DNA of 64,000 nucleotides from Arachnia rubra. Its GTDB lineage: Bacteria > Actinomycetota > Actinomycetes > Propionibacteriales > Propionibacteriaceae. The position numbers and the translations under genes are program-made. The notes below the pieces were generated by a model. That model did no database searches. It was given only the letters and a program-made list of their open reading frames with translations, and had not been told where the DNA came from. Within the stretch, counting starts at the first letter, position 1; each line of letters begins with the position of its first letter. The stretch covers positions 2,294,001 through 2,358,000 of the forward strand of contig NZ_AP024463.1 in assembly GCF_019973735.1 (NCBI RefSeq), in the 5' to 3' direction. Shown here one piece after another: positions 1 through 9,233 of the stretch.

Positions 1-105
1 CACACCGGCCCGCAGCACCTGCCAGCGGTCGGCCCTGGCGGGGCTGGGAAGCTCACCCGCAACCAGGGCATCACGCCAGGCCTTCAGTCGCGCATCGTCG
101 AGCAT
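1..105 (-). CDS. jetC: Wadjet JetC, SMC-like ATPase (TIGR02680), N-terminal fragment
   Basis: Reading leftward from an ATG at 105, an open frame of 35 codons runs off the window edge. Its start, MLDDARLKAWRDAL, is followed by RWQVLRAGV. That matches the opening of TIGR02680 proteins, large SMC/Rad50-like ATPases, where RWQPLRxGL is followed by a short stretch and the Walker A motif. The ATG shares one base with the TAA of the preceding gene (TAATG), so the two are translationally coupled. In DUF2397/DUF2398-type Wadjet systems this gene encodes the SMC motor that recognises and extrudes circular plasmid DNA. Only the N-terminus is present, so the family call rests on the short motif plus two recognisable operon partners. 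Confidence 0.72.
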   Translation of the reverse strand, partial: MLDDARLKAWRDALVAGELPSPARADRWQVLRAGV

Positions 106-1220
106 TAGTCGTCCTCGCTCAGGGTCAGTTCGGCGTCGCGGTAGCGTCCTGCCGCGGGGGTGAGAATCCAGTCTCCGGCCTCCAGCCTCAGCAAGCCGAT
201 GCCAGCCAGCCGGGCCGCCACGGCATCGCGGATCGCCTCTGGCGACTCCCGCAGCGCGGTAGTGAGCTGTTTTCCCTTGTCACGGTGGATGCGCTCCGCC
301 GCTGCCAGCACCTGTTCACCTGGCACCCGGTGGAATCCGCTGGCTTCCTGGCATAGGGAGTCGATCATGGCCAGCGACACCCAGTCCAGGGTGGTGGCGT
401 CAGGAAAACCACAGACCAGGCCCTGCGGCAGCTCCCGCGATGCGGGCAGGACCAGCACCAGGGCATCGCTGCGCACCTCAACCTGACCGCCCGTCAGCTC
501 CTCGGCTCTCTCGGCCAGCCGGCTGCGATGCGCCGCCAGGTAGTCGCGGTGGGACTCGGGGAGCTCAGCAGGATACAAGGCCTGGCATTCGACCAGGACC
601 CGTAGCAACTCCGCCCCCCGGGTGTCCTCACCGCCATCCGCGCGGCGCGCCAGGGCCAGGTCGACGTCATCGGTGTTCACCAGCAGCATCAAAGCATCAC
701 GATGCAGCAGATAGCCGGCACCGATTCCCGACCCGGTGCGTTCCCAGTCGTTCTGCAGCGTCCCGGGGGTGCGTTTCTCCAGCACTCCGTGGCCGGTCAG
801 CAGGTTGACGGCGGACAGCAGCCGCTGCCGGTCCGGCCGGTGGTTCGGGTCGTAGGGCCAGCTCCCGTTCATCTGGGCCAGCTGAGCGACGTCGTCGGAC
901 AGTTCCTGGAGGGTGAGTGACTCTCCGAGGCTGGCTTCCAGGCAGCTGGCGGCGTACAGGACAAGCACCAGCTGACCGCGGGGAATCGGCGTGGCCGCGG
1001 GCAGCGCGACGGCGCCGCCGATGGGTGGTCGGCGCAGCCGGTAGCAGCGGTTGTTGCCGGCTAGGAGATACCCGAGCCGTTTGGCCCAGACCTTCAGGGT
1101 GGGGGCGTGGCGATGCACCAGCACGTGCAATTCCGGATGCCGCCAGGGCGTGACGAGCGGACTCGCCAGCAGCCCCATGAAGGCGGCCTGGATCTCGGCG
1201 TGGTCATTGCCCAGCATCAT
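105..1220 (-). CDS. jetB: Wadjet JetB-like protein (DUF2398 / TIGR02678)
   Basis: The 371-residue protein fits the TIGR02678 (DUF2398) family: an N-terminal winged-helix-rich region with PxRGQLVLVLYAASCLE near residues 80-100, then an LLTGHGVLEKR helix-turn segment and a C-terminal wHTH ending in GRYRDAELTLSEDD. In Wadjet systems the JetB component is a kleisin-interacting (KITE-like) subunit of the SMC complex. The gene starts at ATG 1220 and overlaps the end of the upstream DUF2397 gene by 4 nt. Its own stop overlaps the ATG of the SMC gene, so all three are one tightly coupled operon. Family assignment is by remembered sequence character and cluster context; no key residues are defined for this subunit. 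Confidence 0.8.
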   Translation of the reverse strand: MMLGNDHAEIQAAFMGLLASPLVTPWRHPELHVLVHRHAPTLKVWAKRLGYLLAGNNRCYRLRRPPIGGAVALPAATPIPRGQLVLVLYAASCLEASLGESLTLQELSDDVAQLAQMNGSWPYDPNHRPDRQRLLSAVNLLTGHGVLEKRTPGTLQNDWERTGSGIGAGYLLHRDALMLLVNTDDVDLALARRADGGEDTRGAELLRVLVECQALYPAELPESHRDYLAAHRSRLAERAEELTGGQVEVRSDALVLVLPASRELPQGLVCGFPDATTLDWVSLAMIDSLCQEASGFHRVPGEQVLAAAERIHRDKGKQLTTALRESPEAIRDAVAARLAGIGLLRLEAGDWILTPAAGRYRDAELTLSEDD

Positions 1221-2707
1221 GCGGTGAACTCCACGAGGGCGTCGGCCAGCACCAGTCGTCCCTCATCGGTGACGCAGATGGCTGAGCGGGGCGGATCCAC
1301 GGGGGTCAGTTTCATGCTCCACCGCCCATCCGCGCTGGAGCCGGCACCTTCTGCTTCCCGGGCGGCGGTGAGCAGGCCGAGGAAGAGCCGGGTCTCCTCC
1401 GGGCCCAGGGCAGGCCACTCGCTGAGGTATGTTCCCGAGCGGGACACCAGACGGCGTTCGGCCTCCCGGAGCGCAGCCTGGTCGTGGGCGGCAGCAGCGC
1501 GCGCGAGAGCCCTGGCCTTCGAGCGGTCCACGACGCGGGGTGCCCGGCCGGATAGGGAACGGCTTCCCTGGGTGCGCAGCCTTTTGGAGACCGGCACCGG
1601 TGGCGCCTCCCAGGTGCTGGGGCTTCCGGGCACCTCGGGAGTCTCGAGCGCCAGGTGTCGCGCGGAGTACAGCCCGGTGCCTGCCGCGAAGACCTGCCAG
1701 GCGGTGGCGTCGTCCGTGGCCCGGGCCACCGCGTCAGCCAGGCGGGCCAGTTCCGCGGACCTGGAGACTGTACCGCCGGCCGACAACAGCGCCCGGTGCC
1801 CTCGGAGCACCGGAGTGACTGCGTCCCGCATCTGGCGTCGCAGCAAGGTGGCCTGCGATAGCTCGCCGCTGAACCAGCGTTCAAGCACAGCCACCACACC
1901 TGTCAGGTGGGTGGTGGCGTGCTCGAGGGTGCCGGTATTGATCTCAGCGCCAAGCCGCTGAAGAGTCAGGGCCCGCCAGGTCTCGGGGGTGATGGCCTCC
2001 AGCTCCGGCAGGCAGGCGGTGATGCGCCCGGACCAGGCATCCACGCCGGCACCCCAGGCATCGACATACGCGAGGATGGTCTCCAGCAGGCGTGTGATAC
2101 GGACCTGGTCGGGTATGCCACCGAGTGCCGCGGCCATCCGGGACTGCCACTGGCTGGCCTCCCTCGCCATGACATCCAGGGTGGTCTCGACGACGGAGAA
2201 CTCCCGGGAAGCGTCCTCAAGACGCTCACCGGCCAGAGCGTCCAGAGCGGCCCGGAGTCGGTCGGCGAGCACAGCGGGCGCCAGCAGGACCGCGGTGGAG
2301 CCGGGTCCGAGGTCCCTCTCGACGGCTCTGACAGCCTGGTTGAGAGCGGCCCCCGCCTCGGTGAGCTGGTACCTGTAGCGGTTGCGGAGGAACTCCTCCT
2401 CGGTGGTGGCCTTGTCCTGCCAAGCTTCGCAGGTGCCCCAGGCCACCAGGGATGCCAGCCGGTCGGTCAGGTTAAGCTCGCTGAGCAGTTCTGCCGCGGA
2501 ATCCGCAGGCAGCCGGGCACGAATCAGGGTGGTCAGTTCGTCATGTCCCACCCCGGTGAGCGAGACCTCCTGCTGGGCGGCGAGTACGTCGACGATGAGC
2601 CGGTACTGGCGGGCATGGGATCCGGCGAGATAGCTGGCTGCGCGTATCTCTCCTGGAATCGTCAGCAGGTTCCAGGGCGACGTCTCCCCTTGTCCAGCAT
2701 CAGTCAC
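1217..2707 (-). CDS. jetA: Wadjet JetA-like protein (DUF2397 / TIGR02677)
   Basis: The 496-residue protein belongs to the DUF2397/TIGR02677 family. It has the family's early YRLIVDVLAAQQE segment followed by a winged-helix region, a YQLTEAGAALNQAV helix, and a long helical middle ending in VPVSKRLRTQG. This is the kleisin-like subunit of the Wadjet anti-plasmid SMC complex. A GTG at 2707, preceded by GGTGGATTCC, gives a product starting VTDAGQGETSPWNL. An in-frame start at 2761 would add 18 low-complexity residues and is less likely. The gene is followed by jetB with a 4-nt overlap. It lies 78 bp downstream of the subtilase gene on the same strand, with only weak hairpin potential between them, so some read-through is possible. 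Confidence 0.8.
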   Translation of the reverse strand: MTDAGQGETSPWNLLTIPGEIRAASYLAGSHARQYRLIVDVLAAQQEVSLTGVGHDELTTLIRARLPADSAAELLSELNLTDRLASLVAWGTCEAWQDKATTEEEFLRNRYRYQLTEAGAALNQAVRAVERDLGPGSTAVLLAPAVLADRLRAALDALAGERLEDASREFSVVETTLDVMAREASQWQSRMAAALGGIPDQVRITRLLETILAYVDAWGAGVDAWSGRITACLPELEAITPETWRALTLQRLGAEINTGTLEHATTHLTGVVAVLERWFSGELSQATLLRRQMRDAVTPVLRGHRALLSAGGTVSRSAELARLADAVARATDDATAWQVFAAGTGLYSARHLALETPEVPGSPSTWEAPPVPVSKRLRTQGSRSLSGRAPRVVDRSKARALARAAAAHDQAALREAERRLVSRSGTYLSEWPALGPEETRLFLGLLTAAREAEGAGSSADGRWSMKLTPVDPPRSAICVTDEGRLVLADALVEFTA

Positions 2708-2785
2708 GGAATCCACCCTACCCAGGGTCAGGGGCATGGCCCCGGGGGTCCCGGGAACCACGCCCCTAGCCTGCGGCAGGCAGCC

Positions 2786-5700
2786 TCAGGTGATGCGGCC
2801 CGTCTTGGGCAGGCCAGGCCTGACCGGTGCTCTGGTCGGGTCGGCAGTCGGCTGCCCTGGCGTGGCTGGGGAACTGCCGGGATCCGCAGGCGCGTCCGAG
2901 GTTACGGACGGCGACGGGGCCGGGCCAGCTCCCTTCCTCACCTCACCGGTGATGGCCTCCGTGACTCCCTGGGCGTTGTCGAAGACCACCGCCATGTAGC
3001 CGAGCGGCTTCTGCTGGGTGGAGGCAGCTTCATTGAGCTCGAGGCTGAAGGTTTTCGCCTCGCCCCGGTTGACCTTGAAGAACTGGCCGTCGTTGAATGG
3101 TTTGTTCGCCGGGTCGTACTGAGCCCACTGATCGATCGTGTCGACGACTTTCTCATTCTTGATGTCGGTGACCGAGGCGGTGTAGCTGAATTTGCCTTTG
3201 ATACCGAGCTGGCTGGCCACAACCTGTAGCACCACGGTGCTCGAGTCCGTTGGTGAAAGGGTCATTGACCCGGAGGCATAGATATTCCCGGATGACAGAT
3301 CAGCCACGAACACCTCGGCGACGCCGTTGATCTCCTTGTCACGCACCCAGCCAGAATCCGCGCTGATGATGCGATAGTCAGCCTTGCCGTCGTTGTCATT
3401 GTCGATATCGACGTTGTATATGAGCTGGGCCGGGTTGGAGAACCGGGAGCTGGAGTTCAGGGCGAAGTTCACCGTCCGCAACGAGTCGTCGCCGTAGCTT
3501 GCCACGCCAACGCTGGCCAGGTCCTGGCCGCTGTCGATGTCATCGGGCACATCCGCCGGATCGCTCAGCCCCCATGTGTAGAGCGCGGTGTAGGCGTCAA
3601 CCGCGCCACCCTCGTTGGTGAAGGCCACATCGGTGCCCTTCGGAGTGAGGGTCGCTGCGGACTTGACGGTGGACAGTGAACGCGGCACCAGCAGGTAGGG
3701 CATGCTCAGCGTCTGCCCGCCACCACCGGTGAAACGCAGGTTTCCGGAGACCTCGTAGAACCAGGGAGAATTCGGGCTCGCGATGCTGCTAGGCACCTCC
3801 GACGCGGGCAGGGTGATCTTGACGTCCACATCCACGCTGTCACCCGCCGGAACCGTGACGCTCTCCTGGGCGAGCGAGACGGTGGCATTGAGCGATCTCC
3901 CGGAGGGCTGCACTGCAGCGGTGAGCTGGACCGTCTCGGTGCCCTTGTTGACGAGAGTCACCTTCCGGGTTGCCTCGAAGGTGGAGGCCGACTCGGCATA
4001 GCCGAAGCTGAGATTCGGCTCGCGCACGGCCACCCCGTTGACATCGGTGGAGTCCCCGTAGACGATGACCGAGGCTCCGACGGCGTCAGCTGGGTCAACC
4101 AGGCCACCAGCACGAGTTGTCTGGTAGTTGGCAATCTTCTCAGGATCAGCGGTGTTTACCACCGCTGCGGAGATCTCCTGGGAGCTCCAGCCGGGATGAG
4201 CCTGCTTCGCCAGGGCTGCGACCCCAGCCACGTATGGAGAAGCCATGGAGGTGCCGGATTTGACGTTGCCGAGGTCGCCAGTCCCCACAGCTGCGGACAG
4301 GATCGAGACGCCGGGTGCCGTCACATTCGGGCGCAGCGCCGAGTCACCGGTGCGCGGCCCCGATGAGCTGAAGCCCGCGACCTTGCTGAACTCAGGATTG
4401 GTGATGGAATCCGCAGTAAGCGCGACCTCCTTATCATGCGCCGCGATGAGTGCCTCGCCGTCGGAGGACTTAACGCCAAGCAGCGGGACGCTGACCCGCC
4501 ACTGTTCGCCAGTCTCGGGATTGCCGGTGATCAGCCCCTCATAGGGAGGCAGCTCATCGCTGTCATTGATCATGATGGCCCCGGCAAGTCCCCAGCGCTG
4601 GGCGTTCATGGCGCGCAGCACGCGGGCGCAGCCACCACGCTTGGTGACCACGATGGACCCGCGTGGAACGCTGGCGTATTCATCACGGTCGCAACCGGTG
4701 GACACCTCGTCTCCGGTCTTCAGGACGTGGAGTTTGGCGCTGGCAGGCAGGGCTGCCCCATTGATGTTCATGGCCTGGATCATCGTGCCATCGACGCTTA
4801 GCTGCGCAGCCGGGTAGTCCTGGATTGCGTCGTTGGCAGCGACGGAGATCACCCCGGAGGCCACTCCCGGTGAGCCGGTCAGATAGGGCTGCGGCCCCGA
4901 GTTGCCCGCCGATGCCACCACCACAATCCCAGCGGCGATGGCGTTGGAGACAGCTGTGGCATCGGGATCTGTGGCCTTGCCGAAAGCTGAGCCGAGTGAC
5001 AGGTTGATCACGTCCATGTGGTTCTTGACGGCCCAGTCGACGGCCTCGGTCGTCAGATCAGTCCCGCCCTCGCAGCCGAAAGTCTTCAACGCGTACAGGT
5101 CCGTCTCAGGAGCGACGCCGGGGCCGATACGGAATTCATTGTTGAAGGTGTTCTTGTCGTAGGGACCCTGGAAGGTGTCACCGTCCGCGGTCACTCCCGA
5201 GCCTGCGGCCGTGGCGGCCACGTGGGTGCCATGCCCGGCCTTCTCGCAGTCGATGGGGTTGGCGTCCGGCTGGGGAGTGTTGTACCCGTTGTAGGAGTCG
5301 CCGGCGAAGTCATACCCGCCTTTCAATCGGGAACCGTAATAGGGTATGGGATCTGCGGCTGCGGTGGCCTCGGCGAATGCGTCCGGAGTGCCCTCCCCTC
5401 CAAAGGTGGCATGGGTGTAGTCGATGCCGGTGTCGATCACGGCCACCTTGACGCTCTTGCCCGTATATCCGGCGCCGCCCGCACCCTGCCAGGCATCTGG
5501 GGTGCCGGCATAGGGCACGCTGACCCGATTGCTCCGCTCGCGCACCGGTATGGCGCGGACGGCCTTGACGCCGGATATCTGCTCAATGTCCGCCAGTCTT
5601 CCGCTATCAATGGTTACCCGCATCCCGTTGTAGGCCGACTGCATGCGCAGCTCCGGGTTCTCGGCGGAGCCCCCCAGAGCCGCTATCTGCGCGGCTACTT

Positions 5701-6007
5701 TGTCCTGGGTAGCGGAGAGCCTGTCCTGTATCTGTTTCTCCTCCGCCTCGCTCAGGGAACCCCCCGCGCGTGCCCTCACCACTGCGACTGGTTCCTCTTC
5801 GAGTTCCACCATGACCGTGACCTGTCCCTCCTCCTTCAGGAGTTTCTTGGCCGCCTCAGCGGGAATCTGGGTTTTGGGAGCCGACTCGATCAGATCGGAC
5901 ATGTTCTCTGGTTCTGCCTTCTCATCGGCCTCATCGGCAGAGGCCACCGCCGCGGGGATGAGAAGCACCAGAGCCCCCAGGGTGGCCAGTAGTCTGCTAC
6001 GCCGCAC
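2786..6007 (-). CDS. Secreted S8 subtilisin-like protease with PA domain and vestigial LPXTG
   Basis: The 1073-residue exported serine protease starts at GTG 6007 behind AGAAAGG. Visible in order: a signal peptide (residues 1-24, cleaved after ASA), an inhibitor-I9-like prodomain (about 60-160), and a subtilase fold with the triad Asp192 (AVIDTGID), His259 (GHGTHVAA) and Ser587 (GTSMASP), plus oxyanion Asn369. A protease-associated insertion of roughly 400-535 contains the disulfide-like pair CDRDEY...GGCARVL. Fn3-like beta domains follow, then a Pro/Ser/Thr-rich tail. The protein stops at PGLPKTGRIT: a sortase-like LPKTG with no following membrane helix or basic tail. A paralogue without the PA insert lies at 15777-18593. 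Probable role: extracellular proteolysis and peptide supply. Wall anchoring by sortase looks impossible as written. Confidence 0.93.
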   Translation of the reverse strand: MRRSRLLATLGALVLLIPAAVASADEADEKAEPENMSDLIESAPKTQIPAEAAKKLLKEEGQVTVMVELEEEPVAVVRARAGGSLSEAEEKQIQDRLSATQDKVAAQIAALGGSAENPELRMQSAYNGMRVTIDSGRLADIEQISGVKAVRAIPVRERSNRVSVPYAGTPDAWQGAGGAGYTGKSVKVAVIDTGIDYTHATFGGEGTPDAFAEATAAADPIPYYGSRLKGGYDFAGDSYNGYNTPQPDANPIDCEKAGHGTHVAATAAGSGVTADGDTFQGPYDKNTFNNEFRIGPGVAPETDLYALKTFGCEGGTDLTTEAVDWAVKNHMDVINLSLGSAFGKATDPDATAVSNAIAAGIVVVASAGNSGPQPYLTGSPGVASGVISVAANDAIQDYPAAQLSVDGTMIQAMNINGAALPASAKLHVLKTGDEVSTGCDRDEYASVPRGSIVVTKRGGCARVLRAMNAQRWGLAGAIMINDSDELPPYEGLITGNPETGEQWRVSVPLLGVKSSDGEALIAAHDKEVALTADSITNPEFSKVAGFSSSGPRTGDSALRPNVTAPGVSILSAAVGTGDLGNVKSGTSMASPYVAGVAALAKQAHPGWSSQEISAAVVNTADPEKIANYQTTRAGGLVDPADAVGASVIVYGDSTDVNGVAVREPNLSFGYAESASTFEATRKVTLVNKGTETVQLTAAVQPSGRSLNATVSLAQESVTVPAGDSVDVDVKITLPASEVPSSIASPNSPWFYEVSGNLRFTGGGGQTLSMPYLLVPRSLSTVKSAATLTPKGTDVAFTNEGGAVDAYTALYTWGLSDPADVPDDIDSGQDLASVGVASYGDDSLRTVNFALNSSSRFSNPAQLIYNVDIDNDNDGKADYRIISADSGWVRDKEINGVAEVFVADLSSGNIYASGSMTLSPTDSSTVVLQVVASQLGIKGKFSYTASVTDIKNEKVVDTIDQWAQYDPANKPFNDGQFFKVNRGEAKTFSLELNEAASTQQKPLGYMAVVFDNAQGVTEAITGEVRKGAGPAPSPSVTSDAPADPGSSPATPGQPTADPTRAPVRPGLPKTGRIT

Positions 6008-6172
6008 GCTTCTGCCTTTCTTTTATTCTTAGTGTGATTCTGGATGGCACAACCAAAGGTAGCGACATGTCGTCCAGATATTTTAGGTAGACCTTAATTC
6101 CATGGAACTGTTTTGTGAACCCCCTGTAGAGGGAAATGGCCATTCCATACCTTTTCTCACTATCCCTGCTAA

Positions 6173-6255
6173 CCTTCGGAGACGCCGGGGTGCCCCGCAA
6201 CAAGGGGCTGAGATCAAACTCGTCGAACCTGATGCAGTTCGCACTGACGAAGGGA
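6173..6255 (+). promoter_or_regulatory. TPP riboswitch (THI box) upstream of thiM
   Basis: Between 6173 and 6255 the leader has the conserved TPP aptamer pieces in order: GGGGTGCC, then GGGGCTGAGATCA, then GAACCTGATGCAGTT, closing with GACGAAGGGAG, which pairs with CCTTCGG at the 5' end (P1). The aptamer ends only 5 nt before the thiM ATG, and its GAAGGGAG 3' strand also contains the ribosome binding site. Ligand binding should therefore sequester translation initiation directly, giving repression of thiM-thiE-thiD-tenA when thiamine pyrophosphate is plentiful. Confidence 0.93.
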
Positions 6256-6260
6256 GCGTT

Positions 6261-7058
6261 ATGAACGTCGCATCTGTCCTCACACAACTCCGCGCCACGA
6301 CCCCGTTGGTCCATTGCCTGACCAACACCGTCGTGCCGCAGATCACCGCCAATGTCCTGCTGGCTGCCGGAGCGGCCCCCGCGATGATCGACCTTCCGGA
6401 GGAGGCCGGGATCTTCGCTGGGGTAGCCTCCGCCGTGCTCATCAATGTGGGCAATGGCTCCTCGGAGCAACATAAGGCCCAGCGGACAGTGGCACTGGCG
6501 GCACGGGATGCCGGGACACCCTGGGTACTCGACCCGGTGGCGGTCGGCTCCCTCCCCGTCAGGACCGCACTGGCACGAGAGCTACTGGCCTGCTCCCCCA
6601 CCGCCATCCGGGGCAACGCCTCCGAGATCCTCGGGCTGGCCGGGACCAGCACTGGAGGACGGGGTGTGGATGCCACCGATCCGGTGGAGGCTGCCGTGGA
6701 GGTGGCACAGGAACTGGCCGCCGAGCACGGCACCGTCGTCGCCATCTCCGGCCAGACCGATGTGGTCGTGAGTCCTTCCAGGACCACGCGCATCCACGGC
6801 GGCGACCCCCTGCTGCCGCTGGTGATCGGCACGGGTTGCTCGCTCGGCGCAGTGGTCGCGGCCGCCCTCGGCGCCACGCGCGAGCAGCCCTGTCCGCACG
6901 ACGCCACCGTCGCCGCCCACGCCCTGTTCGCAGCCGCAGGCATCGTGGCTGGCCGGGATGCGAAGGGCCCGGCGAGCTTTGAGGTGGTCTGGCGCGACGC
7001 GCTTTACGCGTTGACCCCGGATGAGGTAGCCGGGCTGGCCGCCGTTGAGGAGTCCTGA
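6261..7058 (+). CDS. thiM: Hydroxyethylthiazole kinase ThiM
   Basis: ThiM phosphorylates 4-methyl-5-(2-hydroxyethyl)thiazole with ATP, giving the thiazole phosphate used by ThiE. The 265-residue product is of normal length. It shows the family's VHCLTNTVVPQITAN start, the RGNASEILGLAG segment near residues 114-125, and the conserved GTGCSLGAVVAA (anion-hole/catalytic Cys loop) near residue 190. The ATG at 6261 is chosen over an upstream in-frame ATG at 6102 because the earlier start would translate the riboswitch; GAAGGGAG precedes 6261. The gene is first in a four-gene operon with ATGA/TGATG overlaps and is controlled by the TPP aptamer in its leader. Confidence 0.95.
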   Translation: MNVASVLTQLRATTPLVHCLTNTVVPQITANVLLAAGAAPAMIDLPEEAGIFAGVASAVLINVGNGSSEQHKAQRTVALAARDAGTPWVLDPVAVGSLPVRTALARELLACSPTAIRGNASEILGLAGTSTGGRGVDATDPVEAAVEVAQELAAEHGTVVAISGQTDVVVSPSRTTRIHGGDPLLPLVIGTGCSLGAVVAAALGATREQPCPHDATVAAHALFAAAGIVAGRDAKGPASFEVVWRDALYALTPDEVAGLAAVEES

Positions 7059-7711
7059 TGACAGTCGACTGGCGGCTCTACTACGTCACCGACCCGAGCC
7101 TGGCCGGTGGCCGCGACAAGGTGGCCAGCACCGTCGAGCAGGCCGTCCTGGGAGGGGCGACGGTGGTCCAGTTCCGGGACAAGGAAGCCGACGACCAGGC
7201 CTTCCGGCAGGGCGTGCTCGCCTGCCAGAAGGCCATCGAGAGGGCAGTGACCAAAGGCGCAGCCGGCGCGGAGCTGTTCGTCAACGACCGGCTGGAGGTC
7301 GCGACCCAGCTGGGGACGCACCTGCACATCGGCCAGTCTGACGGCGATCCGGCGCGAATCCGCGCGCGGCTGGGTCCTGGCCGGTTGCTGGGCATCTCGG
7401 TGAGTTCCCGCAGCGAGCTGGAGGCAGTGGTCCTGGGCGGCCACGCGGACGTGATAGGCCTCTCCCCGGTCTGGGACACCAGCACCAAGACCGACACCGC
7501 AGCTGCCCTGGAGCTAGAAGGGGTCCGGGAGCTGCTGGCGGCCAAGCCGGCGGAACTGCCGGCAGTGGCCATCGGGGGAATCACCATCGCCAACGCCGCT
7601 GAGGTCATCGCCACCGGGGTGGATGGCATCTGCGTGGTGTCGGCCATCGCCGCTGCCGCCTGCCCACGGGAGGCAGCAGCACAACTGAGGGCGCTCTGGG
7701 AGGAAGCATGA
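7058..7711 (+). CDS. thiE: Thiamine phosphate synthase ThiE
   Basis: ThiE condenses HMP pyrophosphate with thiazole phosphate to form thiamine monophosphate. The 217-residue TIM-barrel protein begins LYYVTDPSLAGG and carries the family motifs QFRDKEAD (near residue 32), FVNDRLEVA, HIGQSDGDPA (pyrophosphate binding) and a C-terminal AVAIGGITIANA phosphate-binding loop followed by VVSAIAAA. Its ATG overlaps the thiM TGA by one base, so it is coupled to thiM and shares the upstream TPP riboswitch. Confidence 0.95.
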   Translation: MTVDWRLYYVTDPSLAGGRDKVASTVEQAVLGGATVVQFRDKEADDQAFRQGVLACQKAIERAVTKGAAGAELFVNDRLEVATQLGTHLHIGQSDGDPARIRARLGPGRLLGISVSSRSELEAVVLGGHADVIGLSPVWDTSTKTDTAAALELEGVRELLAAKPAELPAVAIGGITIANAAEVIATGVDGICVVSAIAAAACPREAAAQLRALWEEA

Positions 7712-8556
7712 CGCCGAGAACCGCACTGTCCATAGCCGGTTCCGACCCGAGCGGCGGCGCCGGCATCCAGGCCGACTTGAAGACCTTCGCCGCCCTCGGG
7801 GTCTACGGAATGGCTGCGATCGCCGGCCTGACTGCGCAGAACACCCAGGGGGTGCGGGCGGCGTCGGCACTCGACCCCGGATTCGTCGTGGCACAGGTGG
7901 AGGCGGTCCTCGACGACATCGAGGTGCACGCGACAAAACTCGGGATGCTCACGAACACCGGGATCGCTCAGGCGGTGGCGGAACTGATCTTAAGGCGCCG
8001 GGAGGACTTCGGTTTCGTCGTCCTCGACCCTGTGATGGTGGCGACCTCGGGTGACAGGCTATTGACGGACGACGCTATAGCGGTGGTCCGCACCCAGCTG
8101 CTGCCGCTGGCTGACCTGGTCACCCCCAATGTCCCGGAGACCGCGGTGCTGACGGGTTCCCCGCCAGCCCGCAGCGCCGAGGAGCTTCTGGCCCAGACTG
8201 AATGCCTCGTCGCAGCGGGGGCGCACGCCGTGCTGGCGAAGGGCGGGCATCTGGAGGGTGAGGAGATGACCGACCTGCTAGTCACCGGCAAGGGCGCCAC
8301 CGCGTTCACCAGCTCGCGGGTGGCAACTCGCAACACCCACGGCACCGGTTGCACGCTGAGCTCGGCCATCGCTGCCAGTGCTGCCCGGGCGGGCACCGCT
8401 CCGGGGGACGTCGTCCCGCATCAGGTGGTGTCCGCTGCCCGCGACTTCCTGCACCGCGCCATCGCCGCCGGAGCCGACTGGCAGCTCAGCCGCTCCCCCA
8501 AAACCGGGCACGGTCCCGTGAACCACCTGATCAACCTCGCGAGAGAGTCATCATGA
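7708..8556 (+). CDS. thiD: Hydroxymethylpyrimidine/phosphomethylpyrimidine kinase ThiD
   Basis: ThiD phosphorylates HMP and HMP-P to HMP-PP, the pyrimidine substrate of ThiE. The 282-residue ribokinase-family protein opens with SIAGSDPSGGAGIQADLKTF, has VVLDPVMVATSGDRLL near residue 110 and VTPNVPETAVLTG near 138, and ends with the catalytic anion-hole loop NTHGTGCTLSSAIAA around residue 210. It overlaps thiE by 4 nt (ATGA). With TenA next, this gives a salvage route from degraded thiamine and imported HMP. Confidence 0.95.
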   Translation: MTPRTALSIAGSDPSGGAGIQADLKTFAALGVYGMAAIAGLTAQNTQGVRAASALDPGFVVAQVEAVLDDIEVHATKLGMLTNTGIAQAVAELILRRREDFGFVVLDPVMVATSGDRLLTDDAIAVVRTQLLPLADLVTPNVPETAVLTGSPPARSAEELLAQTECLVAAGAHAVLAKGGHLEGEEMTDLLVTGKGATAFTSSRVATRNTHGTGCTLSSAIAASAARAGTAPGDVVPHQVVSAARDFLHRAIAAGADWQLSRSPKTGHGPVNHLINLARESS

Positions 8557-9230
8557 GCTGGCACACCCGGGAGTTCGCTTCCAGAGCGTGGGACCATATC
8601 GCGCAGATCCGCGACCGCATCGACCACCTGCCGCTGTTGACGGAGCTGGCCGACGGCACCCTGGAACCGCGCCGTTTCGTCGAGTACATCATCCAGGACG
8701 ACTTCTACCTGCGCGGGTATTCACGCGCCCTGGCTCTGCTGGCCGCCCGGGCCCCGGATCCCAGGGCTCGCGCCTTCTGGGCGAGGAGTGCCGGAGAGGC
8801 CGTCGAGGGTGAGACGCTGATGCATGACGCCCTGCTGAACGATCCGCTGCTGGCCACGCCACACGCGAGGACAGCATCCCCCACCACCCGGGGCTACGTG
8901 AACTTCATCCAGGCAACGGTCGCCTACGAGCCGTACCCGGCCGGGGTGGCTGCGGTGCTCCCGTGCTACTGGGTCTACGCCCATGTGGGCCTGGGCTTGG
9001 CCAAGCGGGCCGCCGCCGTCAAGGAGCATCCTTATGGAAGCTGGGTAGCTGCATACGCCGACCCGGTCTTCCAGGAGACGACGGCGGTCGCAATCGAACT
9101 GCTGGACGAGGCGGCGGAGGCCGCCGACGATGCCACACGGGAGGTCATGCTGAGCACCTTCACGGACGCGGCGCGCTACGAGGAGCTGTTCTGGGAACGC
9201 AGCTATGCCCTGGAGGCCTGGACTCTATGA
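8553..9230 (+). CDS. tenA: Thiaminase II / aminopyrimidine aminohydrolase TenA
   Basis: TenA hydrolyses formylaminopyrimidine breakdown products (or thiamine) to HMP for salvage. The 225-residue all-helical protein has the TenA QDDFYLRGYSRALALL segment (about 48-64), the catalytic cysteine in VLPCYWVYAHVG (Cys138) and a C-terminal EELFWERSY helix carrying the catalytic glutamate. The ATG at 8553 overlaps the thiD stop (ATGA); a longer in-frame reading from 8349 only extends into thiD. It is the last gene of the thi operon. A small perfect inverted repeat follows at 9234. Confidence 0.94.
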   Translation: MSWHTREFASRAWDHIAQIRDRIDHLPLLTELADGTLEPRRFVEYIIQDDFYLRGYSRALALLAARAPDPRARAFWARSAGEAVEGETLMHDALLNDPLLATPHARTASPTTRGYVNFIQATVAYEPYPAGVAAVLPCYWVYAHVGLGLAKRAAAVKEHPYGSWVAAYADPVFQETTAVAIELLDEAAEAADDATREVMLSTFTDAARYEELFWERSYALEAWTL

Positions 9231-9233
9231 CTT

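Noticed and set aside
1907..3229. A 440-codon plus-strand open frame across jetA and the subtilase
   Set aside because: It spans two unrelated genes on the opposite strand and has no recognisable protein features.
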